DNA of 64,000 nt from an uncultured Exiguobacterium sp. (GCA_913775715.1 CAJYMC010000007.1:1550001-1614000), one strand, 5' to 3'; positions 8,451-18,348 are shown, numbered from the stretch's first letter. Numbers and translations are program-made. The notes: generated by a model not told the origin, from the sequence alone.

Positions 8451-10210
8451 TCCGTATGCTCCTTTCGTGGTAGATGTACTTGAATCGTCGTGCCAACGCC
8501 AGGTTTGCTATCGATGATCATCTTTCCTTTATGATCACGAACGATTTGTTTCGACATGAACAGTCCTAGACCATTCCCATCGACTTTTGATGTTTTGAAT
8601 GCTTGACCAATATGATCAATCTGGTCTCCGTCTATCCCAACGCCATTGTCCTGTACAATGAAGACGACTTCTTCTGGATAAACGTGTACATGCAAATGAC
8701 AAATCCCATCTGATCCCTTAAACGCTACGGCTTGAAGTGCATTCCGCAAGCAATTTGCTAAAATTTGCAAAATCCCTTCTTCTGACGCATAAATTTTCGG
8801 CATAAAGGAAGGTGTGTAAATTTTACAGTCTGCTTCATACAGATGCGCTTCTGCTTCCAGGATATAGGTTAATTTCTTCATTAAATCATTCATATCAATC
8901 GTTGATTTTTGCAATGCATTGTTCTCACCTTTTGACAAATCGAGCATCGTCTGAATCATACCATTCGCTCGATCGAGTTCCGATAGAGCAAGGATCAACA
9001 TTTCGGTATCTCGATCTTTTTCAGCCGCTAACAACTGTAAGGTCATCTTCACCGGTGTCAACGGATTACGAATCTCGTGCGCAATTCCAGCTGCCAATTG
9101 ACCAAGCGATACTAGTTTTTCTTGATGAAGCATCGTTTGTTGTTGACTCAATTGTTCCAGTCTTGCATTTTCCATACGCTGTGAATATTCATTATAAGCG
9201 GCAACAAGTGTCTTGACCTCGTTGGACCCCGCTCGTTCAAGAACAATCGGTTTCGGAGAACTGCTTTTTTCAATTTTATGAACGAGTTCTAGCAAAGGTG
9301 CTGTCAACTGCTTCGACATCAGATAACCGACGATCAGACTAAGGACGAGCGTCAACGCAGCGATGATCAAATATTGTTGGCGTGTTGTATAAACTGGTTC
9401 ATAAAAAACATTCCGTGGAGTTCGAACAAGGATTTTCCAGTCCGTCACCTTTAAATCTTTCGCAAAATAATACATATCTTGATTCGTACTAAAGATTTCA
9501 GAAGGTTCGATGGATTGAAAGGCACGATTAATGACACTTGTAGATACAAGTCTTTCTTCATCTGTCACAAGATTACTTGATGTCGCGAGTAGCTCTTTTT
9601 TACTATTAAACAAATAGGCAATCGTCTGATCGTCGAATGACTCTAAGGATTTCCGGAAAATGATCGAATTCATCGCACTTAATCCACCTCCAAAAACCCC
9701 TACACGCTTATTCCCATCTCGAACAGGTACGAACATATACGTGACTGCATCCGACTCCATCGGATACAACTTACTCATATGAAAATCTGTACTTGTTAAT
9801 GTCTGCAAAAAATCATCATCTTGAACAATCATATCATCCGGAACTCGACGTTCTTCACTCGAGAACCATGTAATCCGCTTTGTTTCTCGATCAAAATAAA
9901 ACAGACTCTTGAATCCTGTATCTATATCCAAAAGATTGGATTCCTCAATTTTTTGATCTAGCTTTTCTAGATTTTTTACGTTCAATTGAAGACCCATGAT
10001 TTCTTCATGCAAATTACCGATATTATCACGAATCGCATTTCCAGAAACTTCGACACTTTTTTCACTCTGTTTTTCCGTTTGCTGTTCGACCCGTGAAATC
10101 GTGACTCGATCCGCAGTGAAGGCAAGCGCTGAAATGACAAGACACAACAGGATGAATAAGATAGCGGTGATCTGAAAAAAATACGACCGCATCATTTTCT
10201 TAGACTTCAT
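8447..10210 (-). CDS. Membrane sensor histidine kinase
   Basis: Layout over 587 residues: transmembrane helix about 10-32, extracellular sensor region about 33-279 (Cache-like by length and by the repeated F-x-x-S-L patterns), second helix about 280-298, HAMP about 299-347, then HisKA with GIAHEIRNPLTP (phospho-acceptor His near 378) and HATPase with NCLRNALQAV (N box), DNGVGID (G1) and GNGLGLFMSKQIV (G2). The H-box wording resembles KinB-type kinases. No response-regulator gene is next to it; the partner must be encoded elsewhere. It overlaps the downstream binding-protein gene by 4 bp. Its promoter carries a 17-bp palindrome. The start has GGGGG 7 bases ahead and AAAGG immediately before the ATG, so a slightly later start is possible. 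Confidence 0.9.
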   Translation of the reverse strand: MKSKKMMRSYFFQITAILFILLCLVISALAFTADRVTISRVEQQTEKQSEKSVEVSGNAIRDNIGNLHEEIMGLQLNVKNLEKLDQKIEESNLLDIDTGFKSLFYFDRETKRITWFSSEERRVPDDMIVQDDDFLQTLTSTDFHMSKLYPMESDAVTYMFVPVRDGNKRVGVFGGGLSAMNSIIFRKSLESFDDQTIAYLFNSKKELLATSSNLVTDEERLVSTSVINRAFQSIEPSEIFSTNQDMYYFAKDLKVTDWKILVRTPRNVFYEPVYTTRQQYLIIAALTLVLSLIVGYLMSKQLTAPLLELVHKIEKSSSPKPIVLERAGSNEVKTLVAAYNEYSQRMENARLEQLSQQQTMLHQEKLVSLGQLAAGIAHEIRNPLTPVKMTLQLLAAEKDRDTEMLILALSELDRANGMIQTMLDLSKGENNALQKSTIDMNDLMKKLTYILEAEAHLYEADCKIYTPSFMPKIYASEEGILQILANCLRNALQAVAFKGSDGICHLHVHVYPEEVVFIVQDNGVGIDGDQIDHIGQAFKTSKVDGNGLGLFMSKQIVRDHKGKMIIDSKPGVGTTIQVHLPRKEHTE

Positions 10211-10246
10211 CCTTTCGCCCCCTTATTGAATAATTGCAACTTTAAT

Positions 10247-10255
10247 AGTATACCA
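10247..10255 (-). promoter_or_regulatory. Extended -10 promoter of the kinase/binding-protein operon
   Basis: Minus-strand TGGTATACT gives an extended -10 (TGN plus TATACT) about 40 bp before the kinase start codon. The expected -35 position falls in a palindrome and reads TCTGTT, a poor -35, so the promoter may depend on an activator or be controlled at that site. Confidence 0.55.
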
Positions 10256-10258
10256 TGT

Positions 10259-10275
10259 TCTGTTTCTGAAACAGA
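10259..10275. promoter_or_regulatory. 17-bp palindrome, putative operator
   Basis: TCTGTTTCTGAAACAGA is a perfect inverted repeat with 8-bp arms. It overlaps the -35 zone of the histidine-kinase promoter and lies about 80 bp upstream of ispH on the other strand. Probable binding site of an unidentified dimeric regulator. Confidence 0.5.
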
Positions 10276-10354
10276 CTCCTCTATTTTCATTCCCGTCTAA
10301 ACAATGGTACACTCTAACTAATCATTCTTTTTCACAAAGGGAGAATCTACAACT

Positions 10355-11302
10355 ATGCTAGTAAAAAAAATCAGCCCTCGTGGCTATTGCTACGGTGTCG
10401 TCGATGCAATGAAACTTGCACAACAAGCGGCATTGAATAAAGACTTGCCACGCCCGATTCATATTCTTGGTATGATCGTTCACAATGCTCATGTCACACG
10501 TGAGTTCGAAAGTATGGGTGTCATCACAGTAGATGGTCCCGATCGCCTCGAAGCACTTGAGACAATTCAAGAAGGAACCGTCATTTTTACAGCGCATGGT
10601 ATTTCACCTGCTGTTTATGCACGCGCTGCCGAAAAAAATCTGCATGTCGTCGATGCGACGTGTCCTGATGTAACGCGTACACATGATTTGATTCGTCAAG
10701 TCGTCGCAGATGACTATGAAGTCATCTATGTCGGAAAACATGGACATCCTGAGCCTGAAGGTGCGGTTGGTGTAGCGCCGGAGCACGTCCATCTCATCGA
10801 AAAAGTCGAAGATATTGATGAGCTTCCGCCTCAGCTTGCCCACAAAAAAATCATCGTCACGAATCAGACGACGATGAGCCAGTGGGATGTCCAAGCTTTG
10901 ATGGAACACGTTCGTAAAAAGTATCCGCATGTAGAAGTACACAATGAAATCTGTAACGCAACACAAGTCCGGCAAGAAGCGGTGGCTGATCAAGCAGGAG
11001 ATTGCGATCTCGTCATCGTCGTCGGTGATCCGCGTTCGAACAACTCGAATCGCCTAGCACAGGTATCCTTCGATATTGCAGGAACTCCAGCGCATCGGAT
11101 TGGTGATTTAACAGAACTCGATCTATCATGGCTTGAAGGTGTACAGCAAGTTGGCGTCACATCAGGTGCATCGACGCCAACACCGATCACGAAAAAAGTC
11201 ATTGATTTTTTACAGCAATATGATCCAGCAGACATCAGTACACATGACAAAACACCATTCCTTGAACTACGTCGAATTTTACCAAAAGTAAAAATCCTTT
11301 AA
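10355..11302 (+). CDS. ispH: 4-hydroxy-3-methylbut-2-enyl diphosphate reductase
   Basis: Last enzyme of the MEP isoprenoid pathway, converting HMBPP to isopentenyl and dimethylallyl diphosphate with a 4Fe-4S cluster. Three conserved Cys are visible: [24 protein letters not shown] and [13 protein letters not shown]. The [14 protein letters not shown] and [13 protein letters not shown] segments hold the substrate His residues, and [12 protein letters not shown] is the family phosphate-binding run. 315 residues, normal length. Only gene on the plus strand in this stretch; it faces the kinase operon divergently and ends at a strong terminator. Confidence 0.97.
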   Translation: MLVKKISPRGYCYGVVDAMKLAQQAALNKDLPRPIHILGMIVHNAHVTREFESMGVITVDGPDRLEALETIQEGTVIFTAHGISPAVYARAAEKNLHVVDATCPDVTRTHDLIRQVVADDYEVIYVGKHGHPEPEGAVGVAPEHVHLIEKVEDIDELPPQLAHKKIIVTNQTTMSQWDVQALMEHVRKKYPHVEVHNEICNATQVRQEAVADQAGDCDLVIVVGDPRSNNSNRLAQVSFDIAGTPAHRIGDLTELDLSWLEGVQQVGVTSGASTPTPITKKVIDFLQQYDPADISTHDKTPFLELRRILPKVKIL

Positions 11303-11327
11303 TCTGAATATGCTAGAAGTAATAACA

Positions 11328-11364
11328 AACACCGGACAGCGAATCATCGCCGTCCGGTGTTTTA
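11328..11364. terminator. Terminator between ispH and yqfO
   Basis: Perfect 10-bp repeat AACACCGGAC / GTCCGGTGTT with a 14-base loop and a short T run on the plus strand. It lies between converging genes and probably serves both. Confidence 0.85.
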
Positions 11365-11388
11365 TCGTAATTTTGTCTATTTCGCATA

Positions 11389-12501
11389 TCACAAAAATTG
11401 AAAAGGATTCGTATTGGCTGTCGAGACGATGAGTTCCACATCCATCTTCTTTTCTTTGAATCGTTTGCTTAATTCGTTGACGACGCCTTTTTTCATGACT
11501 GACTCCACATGATGTCCGGGATCAACAACCGCTAGTCCAAGTGCCATCGCATCGTGCGCCACATGGAAATAGAGATCACCAGTCACAAGGACATCTGCTC
11601 CCGCAAATGCTGCAGTCGAGACGTACTTATTGCCGTCACCACCAAGGACTGCTACTTTTTGAATATGGCGTGTTTCGTCTCCGACGAAGCGTAAGTTTTG
11701 TACACCAAACGCATTGCGAACATGCTCTGCAAATTCCCGTAACGTCATTGCTTCCGGTAACCGACCAATCCGCCCAAGACCAAGTGATGTTGCCGGGCGT
11801 TCTTGACGAACGAGATCATAGGCGACTTCCTCATATGGATGAGCCTGTTTCATCGCTCGAATGACTTGTTTCTGATTCAGTTCCGTGACGATCGTCTCGA
11901 TTCGGACTTCAGATACCCGCTCGAGTTGACCCGCTTTCCCGATATAAGGTGTAGCCTCCTGCGATGGTCGAAATTGACCCATTCCATTTACGTGGAATTG
12001 ACAATCACTGTAATCTTCGTCTTTTCCTGCTCCCGCTTGTGCAAGGGCTGTTGAAACGCGCTCTACAGCCTCAGTCGGTACGAAAACACTTAGTTTATAT
12101 TGCGTATTTTCAAACGTCGGTGCTAGTACTTCACAAGACTCAAGACCAAGCGCATCTGCCATCCAGTCATTGACTCCGCCTGGTGTCACGTCAAGGTTCG
12201 TGTGCGCGGCATACACCGCAATATCGTGTTTGATACATTTTGTGACGATCCGTCCTGTTGTAGAACGATCCGTCACATTTGCTAACTTACTAAAAATCGG
12301 TGGATGATGCGCGATGATGAGATCGACCTTCTTTTCAATCGCTTCATCGACGACAGACTCCAAGACATCAAGTGTCACGAGCACACGTTTCACGTCCTTG
12401 TTCAAGGATCCAATCTGTAGACCAATCGGATCACCTTCGAGTGCGAATTTTTTCGGAGCGAATGCTTCAAACTGCTCAATGACATGGTTCCCGTTCGCCA
12501 T
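11389..12501 (-). CDS. yqfO: Nif3/YqfO family dinuclear metal protein
   Basis: Member of the Nif3-like (GTP cyclohydrolase I type 2) family, toroidal hexamers with a two-metal site; the physiological reaction is not firmly settled. The metal motif IIAHHPPIFS is near residue 63, the ADVLVTGDLYFHVAHDA motif near 305 and DPGHHVES near 330. At 370 residues it has the middle PII/CutA-like insertion that marks the long YqfO type. The start codon shares one base with the trmK stop (TAATG), so the pair is translationally coupled, as in B. subtilis. Confidence 0.92.
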   Translation of the reverse strand: MANGNHVIEQFEAFAPKKFALEGDPIGLQIGSLNKDVKRVLVTLDVLESVVDEAIEKKVDLIIAHHPPIFSKLANVTDRSTTGRIVTKCIKHDIAVYAAHTNLDVTPGGVNDWMADALGLESCEVLAPTFENTQYKLSVFVPTEAVERVSTALAQAGAGKDEDYSDCQFHVNGMGQFRPSQEATPYIGKAGQLERVSEVRIETIVTELNQKQVIRAMKQAHPYEEVAYDLVRQERPATSLGLGRIGRLPEAMTLREFAEHVRNAFGVQNLRFVGDETRHIQKVAVLGGDGNKYVSTAAFAGADVLVTGDLYFHVAHDAMALGLAVVDPGHHVESVMKKGVVNELSKRFKEKKMDVELIVSTANTNPFQFL

Positions 12502-13220
12502 TAGTTCGTCACCTCTTCCATCTTTTGAATCAATTGTTCGATGGCTTCGATTTTTTCAGATAAAACTTCCGTCGTTTGTCCTTGTTTCATCTGAGCTAGG
12601 ATATACTCCCGCTTCTGTTTTTCAATCTGCCACTTTTCGATGAATTCTGGTGCACGTTCCCGCATTAACTGTGGTCCAAAGAACAATTCCCATTGACGTG
12701 TTGTTTCGTCCTCTGAGTAAAGCCTTTCATCTCCACGTTCTGCAACGAGAATTTCATAAATCTTCCCATTCTCCTCGACGATAGCTTCAGATAATAACGC
12801 ATATGAATTCGTCAGCAACCACTTCCGAACATCGACTGCATCGACATTCGGTTGTAGAATTAAGCGTTCTTCTCCCGACAACCGATCTTTTCCTTCTTCA
12901 AGGATTGAGGCAATCAATGTTCCGCCCATTCCCGCAATCGTAATCGCTGTCGCTTCTCCCGGTTTCAATACTGATAGACCACTCCCGAGACGTACATCAA
13001 TCTGCGATTCAAGACCAACAAGCGCCACTTGTCCTTTTGCTGCTTCCATCGGTCCTTCATTTACCTCTCCCGCGATTGCGCGTTCGATTTTATGTTGTTG
13101 GATACAAAAACACGGTACGAATGCATGATCCGAACCAATATCTGCAAGGATGGCTCCTTGTGGAATATACGACACGACTTTTTGGAGTCGTTGATCCAAT
13201 ACGACGTTCATTTGCATCAT
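12501..13220 (-). CDS. trmK: tRNA (adenine-22-N1)-methyltransferase TrmK
   Basis: SAM-dependent enzyme that methylates A22 of tRNA. Motifs: ILADIGSDHAFVPCFC (SAM motif I), ERAIAGEVNEGPMEAA, TAITIAGMGGTLI (post-motif region carrying a family-specific GMGG) and LILQPNVDAVDVRKWL. C-terminal about 60 residues are charged and helical, as in the family. The start is placed at the ATG at 13220, six bases after AGGAAGG; a GTG at 13226 and another ATG at 13217 are alternatives. Coupled to yqfO. Confidence 0.93.
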   Translation of the reverse strand: MMQMNVVLDQRLQKVVSYIPQGAILADIGSDHAFVPCFCIQQHKIERAIAGEVNEGPMEAAKGQVALVGLESQIDVRLGSGLSVLKPGEATAITIAGMGGTLIASILEEGKDRLSGEERLILQPNVDAVDVRKWLLTNSYALLSEAIVEENGKIYEILVAERGDERLYSEDETTRQWELFFGPQLMRERAPEFIEKWQIEKQKREYILAQMKQGQTTEVLSEKIEAIEQLIQKMEEVTN

Positions 13221-13304
13221 CTTCACCCTTCCTATTTTCCGAAAAACTCTCTTTTAAAAATAGCGGATTTACGTTAAAAAAGAAACCATCCGCCCATAAA
13301 AAAA

Positions 13305-13329
13305 CATCCATCTCGTAACGAGATAGATG
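13305..13329 (-). terminator. Terminator of cccA
   Basis: Hairpin CATC-C-ATCTCGT / ACGAGAT-A-GATG, 10 bases past the cccA stop. An A run just left of it gives a U tract on the minus strand. Confidence 0.75.
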
Positions 13330-13338
13330 CTCTTGTTC

Positions 13339-13680
13339 TTATTTCTTAGCAGCTAACCATTTTGACAGGACTTCTGCTTCTTCGTCATTCGCAAGACCGC
13401 CAGGCATTTGCCCTTTACCGTTCATTGCGATGTTCTTGATTTCGTCTGCTTTCAGCTTCGCTCCGATTTTTGTTAAATTCGGACCAACGCCGCCTTCTAA
13501 GTTTCCACCGTGACATCCTGTACATCCTTTAGATGCAAATAAGTCTTCTGGCTTCATTTCTGCAGTTGACGGCCCTTTGCGAGCTTCCTTCACCTGATCG
13601 ACCCCAAAGTAAGACAATGAAATCATTGCGATGATGGCGATGACTGCGATCGCCGCGAACGGTACTAATGGATTACGCAT
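13339..13680 (-). CDS. cccA: Membrane-anchored cytochrome c550
   Basis: Small c-type cytochrome of the respiratory chain, held on the outside of the membrane. One N-terminal helix (LVPFAAIAVIAIIAMISLSYFG) is followed by a c-heme domain with KGCTGCHGG (CxxCH haem attachment) and a distal Met in KGQMPGGL. The start at 13680 (113 aa) follows GGGGGGAA; the longer frame to 13695 begins within that site. Between trmK and sigA, as in B. subtilis, where the gene is cccA. Confidence 0.93.
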   Translation of the reverse strand: MRNPLVPFAAIAVIAIIAMISLSYFGVDQVKEARKGPSTAEMKPEDLFASKGCTGCHGGNLEGGVGPNLTKIGAKLKADEIKNIAMNGKGQMPGGLANDEEAEVLSKWLAAKK

Positions 13681-13751
13681 TTGGATTCCCCCCATATTCT
13701 ATACCCAACCAAGTTGGTGACTGAATGGTATTCCCCGTTACTATTCTACTG

Positions 13752-13802
13752 TAAAAAAAACAGGGAAGGAAGAAAAAAACGAAACTTTTTTCTCCCTTCC
13801 CA
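13752..13802 (-). terminator. Strong terminator of the dnaG-sigA operon
   Basis: Minus strand: GGGAAGGGAGAAAAAA pairs with TTTTTTTCTTCCTTCCC around a small loop, followed by eight T. It starts 31 bases beyond the sigA stop codon. Confidence 0.88.
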
Positions 13803-13833
13803 CTAAAATTTCATATATTCTTCACACTTTGAA

Positions 13834-14919
13834 TTAATCGAGGAAGTCTTTCAAACGTTTTGAACGACTTGGATGACGAAGTTTCCGAAGTGCTTTTGCT
13901 TCGATTTGACGAATCCGTTCACGCGTGACGCCAAACACCTTACCGACTTCTTCGAGTGTCCGAGTCCGACCGTCATCAAGTCCGAAGCGAAGACGAAGGA
14001 CGTTTTCTTCACGATCTGTCAGTGTATCTAACACATCTTCGAGTTGCTCTTTTAAGAGTTCATATGCCGCAGCATCTTGTGGTGCCGTCGCATCTTGGTC
14101 CTCGATGAAATCACCGAGGTGTGAATCGTCTTCTTCTCCGATTGGTGTCTCAAGAGAAACTGGCTCTTGCGCAATTTTCAGGATTTCACGAACTTTTTCA
14201 GGCGTGATTTCCATCTCTTTTGAAATCTCTTCCGGTGAAGGTTCACGTCCGAGATCTTGCAAGAGTTGACGCTGGACACGAATCAATTTATTGATCGTCT
14301 CAACCATGTGAACCGGAATCCGGATCGTCCGCGCTTGGTCGGCGATCGCACGTGTGATCGCCTGACGAATCCACCATGTTGCATACGTCGAGAATTTATA
14401 TCCCTTCGTATAGTCGAATTTCTCGACCGCCTTGATCAGCCCCATGTTACCTTCTTGAATCAAATCAAGGAACAACATACCGCGTCCGACATAACGCTTC
14501 GCAATCGAAACGACGAGACGTAAGTTTGCTTCCGCCAATCGTTTTTTTGCTTCTTCATCGTTTTGTTCGATTCGTTTCGCGAGCTCGACTTCGTCTTCTG
14601 CATTCAACAGATCAACGCGACCGATTTCTTTTAGATACATTCGGACAGGGTCATTGATCTTGACGCCAGGAGGAACAGACAAATCGTTTAGATCCGCCTC
14701 TTCTTTCTCATCGCCTGTGCCGTCATTGTTGACCTTGATACCTTCTGTTTCAAGCAATTGAAGAAATTCCTCGAACTGCTGAGCATCCATTGATTCGAAC
14801 GAACTTAGTTTGTCTTCGATCTTTTGGTGTGACAATTCACCATTTTTATGTCCGAGCGCGATGAGTTCCTCTTTCGCGAGACGGAGTAATTCAGCTTCTG
14901 ATCTTGCTTTTTCTGCCAT
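13834..14919 (-). CDS. sigA: Primary RNA polymerase sigma factor
   Basis: Housekeeping sigma-70. Regions in order: an N-terminal 1.1-type segment; region 1.2 ([28 protein letters not shown]); 2.1-2.4 with [40 protein letters not shown] and [24 protein letters not shown]; region 3; and 4.2 with [28 protein letters not shown]. The start is the ATG at 14919 (361 aa). The GTG at 14940 reads through the GGAAGGAG ribosome-binding site and is unlikely. It follows dnaG by 34 bp in the classical macromolecular-synthesis operon. Confidence 0.97.
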   Translation of the reverse strand: MAEKARSEAELLRLAKEELIALGHKNGELSHQKIEDKLSSFESMDAQQFEEFLQLLETEGIKVNNDGTGDEKEEADLNDLSVPPGVKINDPVRMYLKEIGRVDLLNAEDEVELAKRIEQNDEEAKKRLAEANLRLVVSIAKRYVGRGMLFLDLIQEGNMGLIKAVEKFDYTKGYKFSTYATWWIRQAITRAIADQARTIRIPVHMVETINKLIRVQRQLLQDLGREPSPEEISKEMEITPEKVREILKIAQEPVSLETPIGEEDDSHLGDFIEDQDATAPQDAAAYELLKEQLEDVLDTLTDREENVLRLRFGLDDGRTRTLEEVGKVFGVTRERIRQIEAKALRKLRHPSRSKRLKDFLD

Positions 14920-14953
14920 CGAACCATACACTCCTTCCACATCATGCAGCAGG

Positions 14954-16750
14954 TCATCGATCTTTTAAACGACGCTTCCGTTCTATGATCGCCTGCATCA
15001 GCTCCGCTTGAGCACGGATATCTGTTTGTTGATTCAATCGTGACTTTTCTTCTTCGAGCAACCGACGTTGCTGTTCATTTTGGACGGCACGAATGTAGTG
15101 ACTGAGCAAGTCAGGATCATATTCAGGCATCAGCATGAATTCTAGATCCGCTACGATTCGTTGCAGGGAAGCATCATGGAGCATCGTCAAAAAACGATCT
15201 GGACTTCCTTGCGTACCTGTCCCGTAAAATTCATATAACTTGCCGGCAATCAATTGATGTGCCGGATCATTGAATTGGACACCCAGCTGCTCACGCACTT
15301 CTAGACATACTTCTTCGGAACGAATCATGTAGGCAAGCAAGAAGCGTTCTGCCTTTTTCCAGTTCGCGAACGTTCGATCAGGAGGTGCTGTCGGTACAGC
15401 GGTTGGGCGATCTGAAACGATTTGTTCTCTTTTCGGTTGTTGAACGGTTGGACGCACTTGTGTGATCAAGGAGTCTTTCGAGAGTTTAAATTCCTCAGAA
15501 AGTTTTCCTAAATAGATGTCCCGTAACAACGGATTGGATGTTCGACCAATCTCTTCAAGCATAGTTTCAATATATCGAACGCGTTCTCCTTCTAATCGCA
15601 AGTTTTTTCCTTGTCGAAAATAAAAAGATTTGAATTCAAGACTTGAAACTCGTTCCTGTTCGATCCAGTGTAAAAATGTCTCTTCTCCCTGATTCCCAAT
15701 GAAAGAGTCAGGGTCTTCGCCATCCGGTAAACGGATGACGGAACAGTCGACGGCAACGGCTTCAAGCAATTGCAAGGCTTTTAGCGTCGCAGCGCGTCCT
15801 GCTTTGTCTCCGTCATAACAAATAATGACTTCATCGACGATGCGTGCCAAGTTTTGGGCATGAACTGGTGTTAAAGCTGTTCCTAAAGAGGCTACCGTAT
15901 AAGGTATACCCGCTTGAGCTACACGCACAACATCAAGATTCCCCTCAACGAGAACGACTTGTTTGATTTTGCGCATCGCCCCTCGTGCTTGAGCGAATCC
16001 GAATAACAGTTCGCTTTTATTGAACAAAGGTGTTTCCGCTGTATTGACGTACTTCGGGTCACGACCGTCAATCGAACGACCACTAAATCCGACAATCGTG
16101 CCATCACGATCGGAGATAGGGAATACGACCCGACCGTTGAATCGATCTCGATAATCACCATCACGTCCGATTGAAATCAATCCCGCTTCGACCATCTCAT
16201 CTAAATCAAACCCACGTCGTGCCAAGGAATCCACCGTAAAACGATCTTGATCCGGTGCATATCCGAGTCGAAACTCACGCATCGCACCTTCACGAATACC
16301 GCGATTCTCTAAATAGATTCGGCCGACGTCGCCTGCTTCCGTTTGAATCAATACCTCATGATATAGCTCGGTGACGATTCGATGCGCTTCGCGCATCCGG
16401 AACTTCTTTTCCTGTTCCGGTGTCGATTCCGACTGCTCGAATCGATCCGGTTCTAGCTCTGGAAGTGTGACATCGCTTCGATCGGCTAATTTCGAAACAG
16501 CTTCCTTGAAACTCATTCCTTCTGTTTCCATGACGAAAGTGATTGCATTTCCACCTGCACCACATCCAAAACAGTAGTACATCCCTTTATCAGGAGAAAC
16601 AGAAAAGGAAGGTGATTTCTCAGAATGAAACGGGCAAAGCCCTGAATATCGATTCCCTTGTTTTTTTAATTCTACACGTTCTGAAATCAATTCGACGATG
16701 TCCGTTGCTTGGCGGACCTGATCGACGATTTCATCAGGAATTCGCTTCAT
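14954..16750 (-). CDS. dnaG: DNA primase
   Basis: Makes RNA primers at the replication fork. N-terminal zinc finger with [11 protein letters not shown] and [10 protein letters not shown] (CHC2 type), RNA-polymerase domain from about residue 120, TOPRIM core with [27 protein letters not shown] and the DGEDPDSFI acidic stretch, then a helicase-binding C-terminal domain. 598 residues is normal. AAAGGGGAGAGG precedes the ATG. Upstream, toward ppsR, lies an unusual perfect 15-bp hairpin. Confidence 0.97.
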   Translation of the reverse strand: MKRIPDEIVDQVRQATDIVELISERVELKKQGNRYSGLCPFHSEKSPSFSVSPDKGMYYCFGCGAGGNAITFVMETEGMSFKEAVSKLADRSDVTLPELEPDRFEQSESTPEQEKKFRMREAHRIVTELYHEVLIQTEAGDVGRIYLENRGIREGAMREFRLGYAPDQDRFTVDSLARRGFDLDEMVEAGLISIGRDGDYRDRFNGRVVFPISDRDGTIVGFSGRSIDGRDPKYVNTAETPLFNKSELLFGFAQARGAMRKIKQVVLVEGNLDVVRVAQAGIPYTVASLGTALTPVHAQNLARIVDEVIICYDGDKAGRAATLKALQLLEAVAVDCSVIRLPDGEDPDSFIGNQGEETFLHWIEQERVSSLEFKSFYFRQGKNLRLEGERVRYIETMLEEIGRTSNPLLRDIYLGKLSEEFKLSKDSLITQVRPTVQQPKREQIVSDRPTAVPTAPPDRTFANWKKAERFLLAYMIRSEEVCLEVREQLGVQFNDPAHQLIAGKLYEFYGTGTQGSPDRFLTMLHDASLQRIVADLEFMLMPEYDPDLLSHYIRAVQNEQQRRLLEEEKSRLNQQTDIRAQAELMQAIIERKRRLKDR

Positions 16751-16801
16751 TCCGTCCTCTCCCCTTTCCTTGAGAACTTATCCTTACATGACCATACCCG
16801 C

Positions 16802-16835
16802 AATGAAACGGAACGATGACTCGTTCCGTTTCATT
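16802..16835. repeat. Perfect 15-bp inverted repeat between ppsR and dnaG
   Basis: AATGAAACGGAACGA / TCGTTCCGTTTCATT with a 4-base loop, no mismatch. No U tract follows on the minus strand, so it is not a standard terminator. It lies 62 bp beyond the end of ppsR and 52 bp before dnaG. Possible mRNA processing or stability element, or an operator. Confidence 0.6.
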
Positions 16836-16896
16836 AGAAAAAGGGCATTATCTCATTTATCAGCTAAACAAGTATACTATGTTCCTGACTGCTTGA

Positions 16897-17706
16897 CTAG
16901 TCATGCGCTTTCCCGGAAATTCCGGTCAAAATCATGTTCGCTGTTTCCTCGACTGCTTTATTCGTAACGTCGATGACTTGGCAACCGATTCGTTCGTATA
17001 AATTCCGTGCGTATTCAAGTTCCCGATTGATTCGATCCATCTGTGCGTACGCTGCTTCTGGTTTAAGTCCTAATGAACGCAGACGTTCCATTCGGATATC
17101 GATCAACTTTTCTGGTGAGATAAGTAGTCCAAAACATTTTTCTTTTGGAATATCGAATAGCTCTGCCGGTGGGATCGATTCAGGTACGAGTGGTACATTC
17201 GCTACTTTATATCGCTTTAAGGCTAAATACTGCGAGAGTGGCGTTTTGGATGTACGTGAGACACCAATCAAGACGATATCCGCACGTTTAATTCCTTTCG
17301 GATCTCGTCCATCGTCATACTTAACAGCAAATTCGACCGCTTCGATTTTTCGGAAATACTCCTCATCTAGACGATAGATTAATCCTGGTTCTTCCTTTGG
17401 TTGCATCTGCAAACGATCTTCCATCGTATCAAGCAATGGACCCAGTAGATCGATTGCTTTTACACCATGCGCAAGCGCTGTATCCGCAAGTAGACGACGG
17501 TGCGTCGCATGAACGATCGTAAAGGCAATCGTCGCTTGTTCTTCTTTCGCATGAAGAACCAAGTCATAAATGACTTGTTCATCATCGACGAACGGAATGC
17601 GGACCGTTTCGATGGCTTGTTCCGGGAACTGAATAGCGGCTGCGCGGACGACGAGCTCACACGTCTCTCCGACAGAATCGCTCACGACATAAATCCGTTG
17701 ACGCAT
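16897..17706 (-). CDS. ppsR: Pyruvate phosphate dikinase / PEP synthase regulatory protein
   Basis: DUF299 bifunctional serine/threonine kinase and phosphorylase that switches PPDK or PEP synthase on and off. Typical start YVVSDSVGETCELVVRAA and P-loop-like IVLIGVSRTSKTPLSQYLA near residue 150; the C-terminal part YARNLYERIGCQVIDVTNKAVEETANMI is also family-typical. 269 residues. It lies 12 bp downstream of ccpN, as in B. subtilis (yqfL), which suggests joint control of gluconeogenesis. AAGGAGGG precedes the ATG. Which of the two dikinases it targets here is not visible. Confidence 0.92.
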   Translation of the reverse strand: MRQRIYVVSDSVGETCELVVRAAAIQFPEQAIETVRIPFVDDEQVIYDLVLHAKEEQATIAFTIVHATHRRLLADTALAHGVKAIDLLGPLLDTMEDRLQMQPKEEPGLIYRLDEEYFRKIEAVEFAVKYDDGRDPKGIKRADIVLIGVSRTSKTPLSQYLALKRYKVANVPLVPESIPPAELFDIPKEKCFGLLISPEKLIDIRMERLRSLGLKPEAAYAQMDRINRELEYARNLYERIGCQVIDVTNKAVEETANMILTGISGKAHD

Positions 17707-17718
17707 CAGGAGCCCTCC

Positions 17719-18348
17719 TTAAATTTCTTCATCACGTGCTAAAGCGACCAACACTTTCGTCATGTTCGTCTTCGTCATTCGACCGACGACTTTCAAGACG
17801 CCGTTCTCCTCTTCGACGACTGGCATTGAATCAATCTGCTTTTCAATCAGTTTCATGCCAGCACCAATCAACGTCTCCGATTTTTCACAGACCGTCAAAT
17901 TCGGCATCCGTGTCATGATGATGTTGACCGGTAACGAGTCTAACTCTTGATTACCGATTGCCGCACGTAGAAAATCCTTTCGTGACAACACACCGACCAA
18001 CGCATGGTCTTTACTGACGACGAACAGCGAACCGACATCCTCTAGGAACAAGTGAACGATCGCATCGTATACGGTCATCCCTTCATGAATGACCTTTGCC
18101 GACGACATGAATTCGCCGACGGTCAAGGTGTCGAGTTTCTCATGAAGCATGGACGCATTTTTCTTTCCAACGTACATATAGCCGACACGTGGACGTGCTT
18201 CTAACATGCCGGTCATCGTTAAAATCGACAAATCGGGACGTAGTGTCGCCCGTGTCAGGGAGAGTGCAGAAGCAATCTGCTCTCCCGTGATCGGACCGTT
18301 TTCTTTGACGATTTGGAGTATCTTTTTTTGCCGTTCATTTAACTTCAT
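17719..18348 (-). CDS. ccpN: CcpN-type repressor of gluconeogenic genes
   Basis: N-terminal winged helix (residues about 1-60: QKKILQIVKENGPITGEQIASALSLTRATLRPDLSILTMTGML) followed by two CBS domains (about 75-135 and 140-205: VYDAIVHLFLEDVGSLFVV, GVLSRKDFLRAA, VNIIMTRMPNL). This is the build of CcpN, which senses ATP/ADP and represses gapB and pckA in B. subtilis. It stands between glyS and ppsR exactly as ccpN does there. Target sites are not in this window. Confidence 0.92.
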   Translation of the reverse strand: MKLNERQKKILQIVKENGPITGEQIASALSLTRATLRPDLSILTMTGMLEARPRVGYMYVGKKNASMLHEKLDTLTVGEFMSSAKVIHEGMTVYDAIVHLFLEDVGSLFVVSKDHALVGVLSRKDFLRAAIGNQELDSLPVNIIMTRMPNLTVCEKSETLIGAGMKLIEKQIDSMPVVEEENGVLKVVGRMTKTNMTKVLVALARDEEI

